In this document: positions 24,845 to 33,449 of the stretch, piece after piece
How the letters are laid out: each line of letters begins with the position of its first letter
How positions within the stretch are numbered: the stretch's first letter is position 1
Assembly: GCA_019636275.1 (NCBI GenBank)
Contig: JAHBXY010000015.1
Coordinates: forward strand, 23,649 to 87,648
Direction: 5' to 3'
Source of the DNA: Planctomycetota bacterium
GTDB lineage: Bacteria > Planctomycetota > J058
DNA length: 64,000 bases
Position numbers and translations under genes: made by a program
The notes under the pieces: model-generated
Databases searched by the model: none
Told to the model about the DNA's origin: nothing
What the model saw: the letters and a program-made list of their open reading frames with translations, nothing else

Positions 24845-27373
24845 ATGACCCGCGCTCGCGCCCTCGTCCTGGCCCTCGCCCTCGTCCTCGCCGGACCCGC
24901 GCTCGCCCAGGAGCCGGGCTTCCTCGGCGTGTCCATGCAGCCGGTCGTCGTGCCCGGGACGGAGCCGCCCGAGGCGCTGATCACGGTGACCGGCGTCGTG
25001 CCCGGGTCCGCCGCGGAGAAGGCCGGGCTGCGCGAGGGGGACGTGATCGTGGCCCTGGACGGCGTGCCGATCACGGCGCCGCCGGGCGAGGTCCTGCAGC
25101 GCTTCGGCGCGGCGGTGCGCGAGCGGGGCGCCGGCGCGGCGCTGACGCTCCTCGTGCGGCGCCGCACCTACACGTCGCGCGTCTACGTCGACGAGGAGCC
25201 CGCCGGGCCGCCCCAGGACGCCAGCGGCCCCGGCGCCGCCGCGCGCGTGCTGCCCGACCTCGCGGCGCTCCTCGAGGCGCATCCGGGCCGCCTCGTCTCG
25301 GTGCGCGCGCGCGTCGACGAAGGCGAGGCCGAGCGGCCGGTGGTCCTCGGCGCGCGGGCGCTCGCGCCCACGGCGGCGCTCCCGCCCAACGCGACCCTGC
25401 GCCCGGACCTCGAGGCGCTCCCGCTCGAGCCCGGGGCGGCGCTGGCGGCGCGCCTGCTCGACCGCGCCACCTACGTGGCCGAGGACGGGGAGCGGGTGCG
25501 CCTGCGCCAGCGCCTGGACGCCCTGCGCGAGCGCCTCGAGCGCGACGAGCAGGTCCACGACGCCTTTCGCCTCTCGACGGTGCGCTACCTGCACCGCGAC
25601 CCGCTGCGCCTCGCCGGCGCCACGCGCCACCTCGCCTCCGCGCTGCGCGCCGTGCACGGCGACCCCGAGCGCCCGGGCACGGGCCCGCAGGGGCTCGTCG
25701 ACGCGGCGCGGACCTGCCTCGACGCGGTGGGCGCCGTCGACACGCTCGAGCCGCCGCGGCCGCCGGCGCGCGTGGCCGCCGCCCCGCCGGCCGCGCGGCT
25801 CGAGGCGCAGGCGGCGTTCATCGAGGCCTGCCTGGCCCTCGGCCGCGCCCGCGTCGACCGCGCCTTCGAGCGCCTCACGCCCGACGAGCGGCGCGAGCTC
25901 GGCGAGGCGCTGCCCGGGCTGGCCGACGCCTTCGCCGGGCGCCTCTACCTGCACGAGGACGAGGACCGCGCCCGCTGGACGCGCAACCGCGCCGCGCTGA
26001 CCCTCCTCGAGCGCGTCGACCGCGGGGCGCTCCTCGCCGCGCTGGAGGCGCTCCTCCCGCTGGCCGACGCGGCCTGGCTGGCCGCGATCGAGGAGGACCT
26101 GATGGCCGCGGAGCGCGCCGGCCTGAGCCTGCCGCTCGACGGCGTCCGCGGCCGCGTGCTCTTCTGGCGTGACACGCCGCAGGGGCGGATCGTCTTCGGC
26201 GGCTCGGGCAACAACGAGTACCGCGCCGACTCGAACGGCGTCGAGCCGGTGGCGATCGTCGACCTCGACGGCCGCGACGTCTACCACGTGCGCGCGGCCG
26301 GGGCCGGGCCCGACCGGCCGGTCGCCGTGTGCATCGACCTCGGCGGCGACGACCGCTACCAGGCGACCGCGCCCTTCGCGCAGGGCGCGGCGCTGTGCGG
26401 CGCGGCCCTCCTCGTCGACGTCGCCGGCGACGACGCCTACACCAGCAGCGCGCCGTTCGCGCAGGGGGCGGCGCTGTGCGGCGCGGCCCTGCTGATCGAC
26501 GCCGCCGGCGACGACGTCTACCGCGCCCAGGTCTATGCGCAGGGGGCGGCGCTCTGCCAGGGCCTCGGGGCGCTCCTCGACGGCGGCGGCGACGACCGCC
26601 ACACGGTGGGCCTCTACGGCCAGGGCTTCGCCGGGCCCGGCGCCTTCGGCGCCCTCGTCGCGCGCGGCGGCGACGACCGCTACGAGGCGCTCGGCCGCGA
26701 GGCGTGCACCTACGGCGAGCCGGGCACCTACCACGCCATGAGCCAGGGGTGCGCCGTCGGCTTCCGGCAGGTCGCCTCGGGCGGCGTCGCCGCGCTCGTC
26801 GACGACGGCGGGCGCGACGTCTACGAGGCGGGCAACTTCTCGCAGGGCGGCGGCTACTACTTCGGCTGGGGGCTCCTGGCCGACCTCGGCGACGGCGCCG
26901 ACCTGTACGAGGGCTCGCGCTACTCGCTCGGCTTCGCCGCCCACTCGGCCCTGGGCTCGTTCCTCGACGAGGGCGGCGACGACCACTACCGCGGCTGGGT
27001 CGGCGCGCAGGCCGGCGCGGCCTGGGACCTCAGCGTCACCTGCTTCCTCGACGACGACGGCGACGACATCTACGAGACCGGCCCCGGCTTCTCGCTCGGC
27101 GCCTCGGCCCACAACGGCTTCTCGCTCTTCGTCGACCGCGGCGGGCGCGACCGCTACGACGTTGGCCCGGGCCGCGCGGGACCCAACGACTACCACGGCG
27201 GACCGAGCGTCTCCGTGTTCATCGACGCCGGCGGCCAACCGGACGACTACGCCGGCGGCGGCCTGAAGGACGGCGCCGCCTCCGTCGGCCCCGACGCGGC
27301 CGTGCTCGTCGACCTGCCGGTGCCCCTGGAGCGGGCAACCGACGAGGTCCTGGAGCGGCTCCTCGGGCGCTGA
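24845..27373 (+). CDS. Secreted PDZ-domain protein with C-terminal GGDD-Y repeats
   Basis: 842 residues from ATG with signal peptide ending ALAQ. A PDZ domain occupies about residues 25-115 (GFLGVSMQPV, VTGVVPGSAAEKAGLREGDVIVALDGVPI). A helical middle follows to about 430. From about 470 to 820 come roughly eleven imperfect repeats of 22-40 residues with the core D-x-G-G-D-D-x-Y, often followed by AQG-A-x-x-G-x-x-x-L-x-D (for example DLGGDDRYQATAPFAQGAAL). The periodic Asp/Gly turns suggest a metal-binding beta-solenoid, reminiscent of but not identical to RTX. No protease triad is seen, so it is not an HtrA-type protease. Function unknown. Confidence 0.8.
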   Translation: MTRARALVLALALVLAGPALAQEPGFLGVSMQPVVVPGTEPPEALITVTGVVPGSAAEKAGLREGDVIVALDGVPITAPPGEVLQRFGAAVRERGAGAALTLLVRRRTYTSRVYVDEEPAGPPQDASGPGAAARVLPDLAALLEAHPGRLVSVRARVDEGEAERPVVLGARALAPTAALPPNATLRPDLEALPLEPGAALAARLLDRATYVAEDGERVRLRQRLDALRERLERDEQVHDAFRLSTVRYLHRDPLRLAGATRHLASALRAVHGDPERPGTGPQGLVDAARTCLDAVGAVDTLEPPRPPARVAAAPPAARLEAQAAFIEACLALGRARVDRAFERLTPDERRELGEALPGLADAFAGRLYLHEDEDRARWTRNRAALTLLERVDRGALLAALEALLPLADAAWLAAIEEDLMAAERAGLSLPLDGVRGRVLFWRDTPQGRIVFGGSGNNEYRADSNGVEPVAIVDLDGRDVYHVRAAGAGPDRPVAVCIDLGGDDRYQATAPFAQGAALCGAALLVDVAGDDAYTSSAPFAQGAALCGAALLIDAAGDDVYRAQVYAQGAALCQGLGALLDGGGDDRHTVGLYGQGFAGPGAFGALVARGGDDRYEALGREACTYGEPGTYHAMSQGCAVGFRQVASGGVAALVDDGGRDVYEAGNFSQGGGYYFGWGLLADLGDGADLYEGSRYSLGFAAHSALGSFLDEGGDDHYRGWVGAQAGAAWDLSVTCFLDDDGDDIYETGPGFSLGASAHNGFSLFVDRGGRDRYDVGPGRAGPNDYHGGPSVSVFIDAGGQPDDYAGGGLKDGAASVGPDAAVLVDLPVPLERATDEVLERLLGR

Positions 27374-27549
27374 CTCACAGCGGCCGTCGCTTGTTCTGAT
27401 GTCCACGTCCGGGCGCGCGGCTCGATGCTCCGATCCGCAGTGAGACACCTGTCGCCCTCGCTCCGGCCGCTACGCGGCCTCCGCTCGGGGATGCGCGCCA
27501 CCGCTCGATCTGCTCGCTTCGCTCGCAGATCAAGCGGTGAGCGCGGTCA
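27374..27549. repeat. Interspersed 176-bp repeat, family 2, copy A
   Basis: It fills the gap between two convergent genes, starting right after the TGA of the left gene and ending on the TGA of the right gene. It matches 45831-46006 without gaps at roughly 90% identity. Two hairpins are visible: GGCCGC-TAC-GCGGCC, and a longer stem pairing CACCGCTCGATCTG with CAGATCAAGCGGTG. It may act as a two-way terminator or be a small mobile element. Confidence 0.85.
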
Positions 27550-28269
27550 GCCGACCAGCACCACGACCGCCGTGGCGTCGTCGGTGAGCCCCAGCCGGTC
27601 GGCCCGCTCGACGAGCGCCTCGGCGATCGCCTGCGGGTCGTCGCCCTGGGAGAGCGACTCCGCCACGCGGCCCTCGTCGAGCACCTTCAGCACGCCGTCC
27701 GAGCAGAGGAGCAGCCGGTCGCCCGGGCGCAGGTCGCCCGTGGTCACGTCGGGCACCACGTCCTCGCGCCGGGCGATCAGCGTGCGCGTGAGGAGGTTCT
27801 GGTTGGGGTGCGTGCGCAGCTGGTCCTTCGTGATCCCGCCCGCCTCGAGCTGCTCCCAGGCCACCGAGTGGTCGCGCGTGAGCTGCTCGAGCCGCCCGTC
27901 GCGCAGCAGGTACGCCCGGGTGTCGCCCACGTGGACGATCCACCACGCCTCGTCCACGAGCTGCAACGCGGTGAGCGTCGTCGCCATGGACCCGAGCGCC
28001 GGCTCGGCGCGCCCGCGGGCGTGGAGGGCGCGCGCGGCGCGCCCGGCGGCCCGGCCCAGCCAGGGGCGCAGGGCGTCGTCCACCGGCCGGCCGCCGGCCA
28101 GGGCCTCGTGGCAGGCCTCGACGGCCAGGGCGCTGGCGATCGCCGCGCCGCGGTACTGGCCGACGCCGTCGGCGACGGCGTAGAAGCGCCGCTCGTCGTC
28201 GCGCAGCAGCGCGTCCTCGTTCGGCCCGTCGGGGCCGGCGCGCGTCGTCCCGCCCGAGCGTGGGGTCAT
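27547..28269 (-). CDS. PP2C-family Ser/Thr protein phosphatase
   Basis: 240 residues from ATG, the usual length for stand-alone bacterial PP2C enzymes. Metal-binding and core motifs are present: GPNEDALL, YAVADGVGQYRG, MATTLTAL, HVGDTRAYLLRDG, LTRDHSV, LLCSDGV and LTDDATAVVV. It removes phosphate from Ser/Thr using two Mn2+/Mg2+ ions. It is divergent from an MglA-like GTPase and could counteract the dual kinase encoded at 41-46 kb or others in the genome. Its stop codon coincides with the end of the family-2 repeat. Confidence 0.9.
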   Translation of the reverse strand: MTPRSGGTTRAGPDGPNEDALLRDDERRFYAVADGVGQYRGAAIASALAVEACHEALAGGRPVDDALRPWLGRAAGRAARALHARGRAEPALGSMATTLTALQLVDEAWWIVHVGDTRAYLLRDGRLEQLTRDHSVAWEQLEAGGITKDQLRTHPNQNLLTRTLIARREDVVPDVTTGDLRPGDRLLLCSDGVLKVLDEGRVAESLSQGDDPQAIAEALVERADRLGLTDDATAVVVLVG

Positions 28270-28437
28270 GACCTCAGCGTACCCCGCCGCGTCCGGTCGT
28301 GAAGCGGCGCCGGCCGCGGATTCTCGCCGGCAGGGGTGAAATGCCCGGACGCGGCGGGCGCGCCTGGCTCGGCCCGCCTGGGCATCGCCGCTCGGCCCCC
28401 GATCTGCTCACGGCTCGCGCGGAGGGAGCGCGAGCGG

Positions 28438-29145
28438 ATGGCCGATCACGACCGCGAACGAGACGAGCTGCACCTGAAGGTGATCTACGCGGGGCCGCGC
28501 GGCGCGGGCAAGTCCGCGAGCCTGCAGGCGATCGCCAGGATGGCGACGCGGCACGGGCGGGCGGTCGACCCGCCGCAGGCCGCGCAGGCCGCCGGGCTCG
28601 TGGAGCACGTGCAGCTCCAGCTCGGGCGCGTGTTCGGGCGGCACACCGCCTTCGCGCACGTCCTGGCGCTCCCGGCGGGCGGCGCGCTCGCGCCGACGAC
28701 GCGGCTCCTGCTGCGCTCGGCCGACGCCGTCGTGTTCGTCGCCGACGCCAGCCCGGGGCGCGACCGGGACAACGCCCAGGCGCTCGAGCACCTCGAGTCG
28801 GCGCTGCGGCGCGAAGGCCGCGACCTGTGGTCGCTCCCGCTGGCCTTCCAGTGGAACAAGCGGGACCTGGGCGACCCCTCGCTCGGACCGGCCGACAAGC
28901 CCCGGCTGTGCCGCGGGCGGCCCTTCGTCAGCACGCGCGCCGACCGCGGGGACGGGGTCGTGACTGTCTTCCAGCGCGTGTGCCTCCCCGCCCTCCGCCG
29001 CGCCGGCGAGGCGCACGGCCTGGCCCCGGGCGCCCGCGCCGCCGGCTCCGCCCGGCCGACCGCGCCGGCCGAGGCCGCGGACCCGGCGCGGCCCCACGTC
29101 CTCGGGCGGCTGTTCGAGCGGGCGCGCGCCATGTTCGCCCGGTGA
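28438..29145 (+). CDS. MglA-like small GTPase
   Basis: 235 residues from ATG behind GGAGGGAG; a longer start at 28336 lacks a ribosome site. The P-loop GPRGAGKS covers residues 19-26. The central part (TTRLLLRSADAVVFVADASPGR, LPLAFQWNKRDLGD with N140KRD143) follows the MglA pattern rather than Ras, and the canonical DxxG switch II is replaced by a LPAGG stretch. MglA-type GTPases set cell polarity or control motility machines. No MglB roadblock partner is adjacent. The C-terminal 40 residues are an Ala/Pro-rich tail ending in a short helix. The divergent gap to the phosphatase (28270-28437) has no obvious promoter motif. Confidence 0.8.
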   Translation: MADHDRERDELHLKVIYAGPRGAGKSASLQAIARMATRHGRAVDPPQAAQAAGLVEHVQLQLGRVFGRHTAFAHVLALPAGGALAPTTRLLLRSADAVVFVADASPGRDRDNAQALEHLESALRREGRDLWSLPLAFQWNKRDLGDPSLGPADKPRLCRGRPFVSTRADRGDGVVTVFQRVCLPALRRAGEAHGLAPGARAAGSARPTAPAEAADPARPHVLGRLFERARAMFAR

Positions 29146-29239
29146 CAGGAGTCCGGCCTCGCAGGCCGGACACGTGCCTTCTCGCCCGTCGCTCGCCCCC
29201 GTAGCCTGGGGGCCTCGTGCGACCCGGGGAGGGGGGACG

Positions 29240-30487
29240 ATGGAGAAGAAGCCGCGTCGGCGCTGGACCCGGTTGACCCTGGGGCTCGCGGTCGTGTTCG
29301 TGACCCACGCCGTGGGCGCCACCCTGGCCTCCGGCCGCCCGACGCGCTGCGTGTGCGAGGGCCCGGCCTGGCTGCCGGCGGTGGCCACGGCGCCCGCGGC
29401 GCTCGCCACCGACGCCCCTCCCCTGCGCGTCGTCACCTACAACCTGCACAGCGGCCTCGGCCCGCGCCTGTCCTTCGGCAAGCCGCGCGCCGAGGTCGAG
29501 CGCAACCTGCGCGCGATCGGCGCCGCGATCGTCGACGCCGCCCCCGGTCACGCGCCCGACGTCGTCGGCCTCAACGAGGTCGACTTCGACTCGCGCCGCA
29601 GCGCCGGGATCGACCAGGCCGCCTTCCTCGCCCGCGACCTGGAGCGCCGCACGGGCGCCCCCTACGCCGTGGTCGAGGGCGTGACCTGGGTGCGGCGCAC
29701 CCGCGGCTTCGAGGTGCGCTACGGCAACGCCGCGCTGGTGCGCCACCCGGTCGTGCGCGCCGAGGCGCTCGCGTTCGACGACATGGACACGCCCGACCTC
29801 CCCGGCGTCCGCTCGGGCCTGCTCCTCGACCGCCTCGTGCGCGAGGGGCGCGGCGTGGTCAAGGTCACGATCGCCGCCCCCGCCGGCGAGGTCGACGTCC
29901 TCGTCACCCATCTCGACGCCTTCGCGCAGGCCGAGCGCGAGGCGCAGGCGGCGCACCTCCTGCGGCACGTGGGCGCCGGGCGGACGACCGTCCTCCTGGG
30001 CGACTTCAACGCCGTGCCCACGCCGCTGACGCTCGGGCGGCGCTTCTTCCGCGACGACCTGACCCACGACCTGCTCACCAGCGGCGGCCTGGCCGACGCC
30101 CGGCTCGTGCTCGCCGCCCGCGACGGTCTGGCCAACCTGGCCGGCTGGGCCACGTTCCCGGCCGACGCGCCCGAGTGGCCGCTCGACGGGATCCTGGGCA
30201 GCCTCGACCTCCTCCCCGCGCGCGCGGCCGTCGTGGGGACGACCGAGTCCGACCACCGCGGGCTCGTCGTCGACTACCACCCGGCCGGGGACCTCGCCGG
30301 CCCGCTGCGCTCCTGGCACGACGCCGTGCGGCGCCGCCAGGTCGCGCACATCGAGGGCTGCGCCGAGGGCGACGACCCGCACGCGGCGTCGCTCGCCCCC
30401 GGGGCCCACGACCAGCGCGAGCACCGCCGCCGGCGCCTCCTGGCCGGCAGCGGCTTCGCCGACCTTCTCGGCCTCCGCGGGGAGTGA
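29240..30487 (+). CDS. Endonuclease/exonuclease/phosphatase (EEP) family protein, membrane-anchored or secreted
   Basis: 415 residues from ATG (MEKKPRRRWTRL) after GGAGGGGGGAC. An N-terminal hydrophobic helix (LTLGLAVVFVTHAVGATLA) works as signal or anchor. EEP fold motifs are intact: VVTYNLHSG, VVGLNEVDFDS, VLVTHLDA, VLLGDFNAVP and TTESDHRGLVVDY with the catalytic Asp-His. The family includes nucleases, inositol phosphatases and sphingomyelinases; a periplasmic phosphodiesterase is the most that can be said. A basic C-terminal extension of about 80 residues follows the fold. Its 3' end faces the porin operon, with hairpin repeat copy 3 between. Confidence 0.85.
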   Translation: MEKKPRRRWTRLTLGLAVVFVTHAVGATLASGRPTRCVCEGPAWLPAVATAPAALATDAPPLRVVTYNLHSGLGPRLSFGKPRAEVERNLRAIGAAIVDAAPGHAPDVVGLNEVDFDSRRSAGIDQAAFLARDLERRTGAPYAVVEGVTWVRRTRGFEVRYGNAALVRHPVVRAEALAFDDMDTPDLPGVRSGLLLDRLVREGRGVVKVTIAAPAGEVDVLVTHLDAFAQAEREAQAAHLLRHVGAGRTTVLLGDFNAVPTPLTLGRRFFRDDLTHDLLTSGGLADARLVLAARDGLANLAGWATFPADAPEWPLDGILGSLDLLPARAAVVGTTESDHRGLVVDYHPAGDLAGPLRSWHDAVRRRQVAHIEGCAEGDDPHAASLAPGAHDQREHRRRRLLAGSGFADLLGLRGE

Positions 30488-30524
30488 GCCCTCGTAGCGC
30501 GTGAAGCCAACTGCTCGCCGGCAC

Positions 30525-30649
30525 GCGAGGCGAGGGCGACGAGGCTGAGCCGCGGCGGCGAGGCGCGCGGGCGACGACGTAGCGACTTACTTCGAGCCCG
30601 CGCGCGCGCCGCCGCGGCCAGCATCGTCGCCCGCAGCCGTCGAGCACAC
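30525..30649 (-). repeat. Interspersed hairpin repeat, family 1, copy 3
   Basis: It abuts the TAG of the porin gene on the minus strand. The left arm begins GGGCGACGA at 30534 and the right arm ends TCGTCGCCC at 30632. Copies 1 and 2 have GGCCGCGGA and TCCGCGGCC at these places, so three base pairs have changed on both sides together. The inner arm has likewise become GCCGCGGCGG on both sides. The apex is GTAG-CGA-CTTAC. Confidence 0.8.
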
Positions 30650-32191
30650 CTAGAAATTCAGCTCGACGTGCAGGAAGGCCCAGTCCATGTCCTTCGAGAA
30701 CCCGGTCGCCCGCACGTACTCGCCCGTCCAGAAGTGCGAGTAGCCGGCCCAGACGAACACCCGCTCCTCCCAGAGCCGCATCTGCACGTAGAGGTCGAGC
30801 TCGGTGCCCACGTGGCTGCCGGCGCGCCCGCTCGGGTCGCGGCGGACCGTCGCCTTGTTGGCCGCGTACCAGGCGTCGCGCCGCGAGTCGAGCCAGAACA
30901 CGTGGCCGTCGGCGTGGAGCGAGAGCCAGGCGAGCGGGAACACGGCCAGCTGCGCGCTGGCCGCGTGCATGTTGCGCCAGCTGAAGAGGTCCATGTGGCC
31001 GTGGTAGAAGTGCCCGAAGGGGAAGATCGGGTCGAAGGTCTGGTTCTTCCCGTCGGTGGGGTCGCGGTCGCCCGAGGCGAAGGCGTACTCGCCGCCTAGC
31101 CGCACCTTGCGCCCCTCGCCGAGGTCGTGGGTGTACCAGGCCTTGGTCACGGCCGCCCAGGCGCGCACGTCGTCGCCCGCCTGGTCGCCCCACTGGTAGA
31201 CGGCCTCGCCCGAGTAGCCGACCGGCCCGACCTCGCCCTTGAGCCGCGCGCCCGTGGTGAAGTCCTCGCGCTCGCCCAGGCGCGACGGACGCCCGGCCCG
31301 CGCCTCGCTCGCGAACACGCGGTCGGAGAGGTTGCGATGGAAGAGGTAGCCGTCGAGCTCGTGCTTCTCGATCAGCCGGCACGACGCGTACACGCCCATC
31401 AGCCAGAAGTCGTCGTTGTCGCTGCCGCGCGGCGTCTGGATGCCCGCCTCGCGCAGGTTGCTGGCGACGGCGCTGAACCACCATCCCTGCGGGTCGTAGG
31501 TGACCTGCACCGCGTCCCAGATGCGCGGGACGGCCGCCCACGGGTCGAGCGAGTGGAACAGGCGGCCGTCGCCGAGGTGCGGCACGAGGCTGCGGCCGGC
31601 GCGGACCGTCAGCGGCTGGCCGAAGAGCTTGCGGCCCTCGATGTAGGCCTCGCGCACGAAGGTCTCGGCCGAGTCCTGGCCGACGGGGTGGTCGCCCCAC
31701 AGGCGCGCGTCCTGGATGGCGAACACCGCGCGCAGGTGCTCGGTGACCGTGAAGTCGAGGCTGAGCCAGGCCCGCTGCAGGATGAAGTCGTCGCCGGACC
31801 CGCGCCCGTCGGTGGCCGGCCGCCCGAACGTGCCCGGGATGCGGTAGTCGGCCGGGTGGCGCGTCTCCCCGCGCAGGCGCAGGTGCCCGCGGAGCTCGAG
31901 GCTCATGCTCCGCGGGAGCTGGAGGACGATCCGCTGCGGGTCCTTCTTCTCCGGCTCGGCCGCCGGCGCCTCGGCCGCCGGACCCTCGGCCGCCGGACCC
32001 TCGGCCGGCAAGGGCGGGGGCGGCGCCAGCGGGTCGTCGCCGCCGGCCTCGCGCCGCTCGACCTCGCGCAGCCGCCGCTCGAGGGCCTCGAGCTCGGCGC
32101 GGAGCTCGGCCGCCGTGGGCGGTCCGTCCTGGGCGCGGGCCGCGCCGCAGAGCGTCAAGGCGACGACCACGACCCAGCGCGAGGCGCTCAC
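30650..32191 (-). CDS. Outer-membrane beta-barrel porin (alginate-export family)
   Basis: 513 residues from GTG, which overlaps the NrfD stop by 4 bp. Signal peptide ends ARAQ, then a short coiled coil (AAELRAELEALERRLREVERR) and a Pro/Ala linker, an arrangement that often tethers porins to peptidoglycan. The barrel shows alternating strands (LELRGHLRLRGETRH, FILQRAWLSLDFTVTEHL, VRLGGEYAFASG, RVFVWAGYSHFWTGEYV) and ends in Phe (VELNF), the outer-membrane insertion signal. It is the last gene of the NrfD operon, so it may admit nitrate or another respiratory substrate; this is inferred from context. Confidence 0.85.
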   Translation of the reverse strand: MSASRWVVVVALTLCGAARAQDGPPTAAELRAELEALERRLREVERREAGGDDPLAPPPPLPAEGPAAEGPAAEAPAAEPEKKDPQRIVLQLPRSMSLELRGHLRLRGETRHPADYRIPGTFGRPATDGRGSGDDFILQRAWLSLDFTVTEHLRAVFAIQDARLWGDHPVGQDSAETFVREAYIEGRKLFGQPLTVRAGRSLVPHLGDGRLFHSLDPWAAVPRIWDAVQVTYDPQGWWFSAVASNLREAGIQTPRGSDNDDFWLMGVYASCRLIEKHELDGYLFHRNLSDRVFASEARAGRPSRLGEREDFTTGARLKGEVGPVGYSGEAVYQWGDQAGDDVRAWAAVTKAWYTHDLGEGRKVRLGGEYAFASGDRDPTDGKNQTFDPIFPFGHFYHGHMDLFSWRNMHAASAQLAVFPLAWLSLHADGHVFWLDSRRDAWYAANKATVRRDPSGRAGSHVGTELDLYVQMRLWEERVFVWAGYSHFWTGEYVRATGFSKDMDWAFLHVELNF

Positions 32192-33435
32192 GCGTGCCCC
32201 CCTTCAGCGGCGCCGGGCGCGTGCGGCTCGAGCACCGGCAGGGCCACCTTCACGGCGGCGGTGAACACGAGGAGCCCGAACGCCCACACGCCGGCCGTGA
32301 CCTGCCACTCGATGAGCGTCGGCGCGTACTCGACGACCTCGTGCAGCGTCGAGGGCACGAAGCCCGGGATGATCAGCCCCATGCCCTTCTCGATCCAGAT
32401 GCCCACGAAGGCCGCCAGGCAGGTCAGGTCGAGCAGCCGCGGCCGGCTCGCGACGGCGGGCAGGTGCAGGGCCACGGCCGAGCCGACCCCGCACGCGATG
32501 GCCGTCCACGTCCAGGGGACGAGCGCGTCGTGCCCGTGCAGGCCGAAGAACAGGTACCTCGCCGTCGCCGCGTGCGCCCCGCCCGTGTAGAAGGCCGTGA
32601 ACGCCTCGGAGCCCACCATGAGCAGGTTCACGAGCACGGCCACGCGCAGGATCTTCAGCAGCGTGCGCCGCGGGCCCTCGCCCACGTGGACGCCGCCGAA
32701 GCGCTCGATCAGCCGCAGGGCCACGATGAGGAACGCCGGCCCCGAGACGAAGGCCGAGGCGAGGAAGCGCGGCGCCAGCAGCGCGGTGTTCCAGAAGGGG
32801 CGGCCGCCGAGCCCGCAGTAGAGGAACGCCGTGACCGTGTGGATCGAGATCGCCCAGAAGATCGACACGAACACGAACGGCACGTACCAGCGCGGGTCGG
32901 GCGTCCTGCCGAGGTAGCGCTGGTAGAGCAGGTAGCCGCAGATGTGCAGGTTCAGCAGCAGGTAGCCGTTGAGGACGATCACGTCCCAGGTGAGCATCGA
33001 CACGGGCCAGTGGAAGCGGCCCAGCCCCGGGATCATGTGCCAGAAGCGGTCGGGGCGGCCCAGGTCGGCCACGACGAACAGGAGGCACATGGTGATCGCG
33101 GCGACGGCGAGCAGCTCGCCGACGATGACCACGTCGTGCATCTCCTCGTCGCGGTAGAGGTAGGCCGGGATCACCATCATCACGGCGCCGGCGGCGAGCC
33201 CGACGGCGAAGGTGAAGTTGGCGATGTAGAGCCCCCACGACACGTGGTCGGTCATGCCGGTGACGGCCATGCCGTCGCGGACCTGCGTGGCCCAGGCGTG
33301 CAGGCCCACGAGGGCCGCCGCCGTGAGCAGGGTCATCCAGGCGTAGAACCAGGGCGTCCCCTCGGTCCCCAGCCACAGGACGCGGGCCAGGAAGCGCGGG
33401 TAGCTGACGAGATGGCTCTCGGCGCGGGTGGTCAC
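32188..33435 (-). CDS. NrfD/PsrC-type quinol-oxidising membrane subunit
   Basis: 415 residues from GTG (VTTRAESHLVSYP), 14 bases after the ferredoxin gene. About ten hydrophobic helices are visible, including TGMTDHVSWGLYIANFTFAVGLAAGAVMMVIPAYLY near the N-terminus and PFVFVSIFWAISIHTVTAFLY, both typical of NrfD/HybB-like subunits. Such proteins bind quinol at the membrane and pass electrons to the partner iron-sulfur subunit. With the upstream ferredoxin and tetraheme cytochrome it resembles Qrc or alternative complex III modules. It probably replaces NapC as the quinol oxidase for the divergent nitrate reductase. Confidence 0.9.
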   Translation of the reverse strand: MTTRAESHLVSYPRFLARVLWLGTEGTPWFYAWMTLLTAAALVGLHAWATQVRDGMAVTGMTDHVSWGLYIANFTFAVGLAAGAVMMVIPAYLYRDEEMHDVVIVGELLAVAAITMCLLFVVADLGRPDRFWHMIPGLGRFHWPVSMLTWDVIVLNGYLLLNLHICGYLLYQRYLGRTPDPRWYVPFVFVSIFWAISIHTVTAFLYCGLGGRPFWNTALLAPRFLASAFVSGPAFLIVALRLIERFGGVHVGEGPRRTLLKILRVAVLVNLLMVGSEAFTAFYTGGAHAATARYLFFGLHGHDALVPWTWTAIACGVGSAVALHLPAVASRPRLLDLTCLAAFVGIWIEKGMGLIIPGFVPSTLHEVVEYAPTLIEWQVTAGVWAFGLLVFTAAVKVALPVLEPHAPGAAEGGHA

Positions 33436-33449
33436 GTGGGGCGGCGCTC

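Noticed and set aside
24845..27373. HtrA/DegP-type serine protease
   Set aside because: Only the PDZ domain is present; no trypsin-like His-Asp-Ser domain precedes it.
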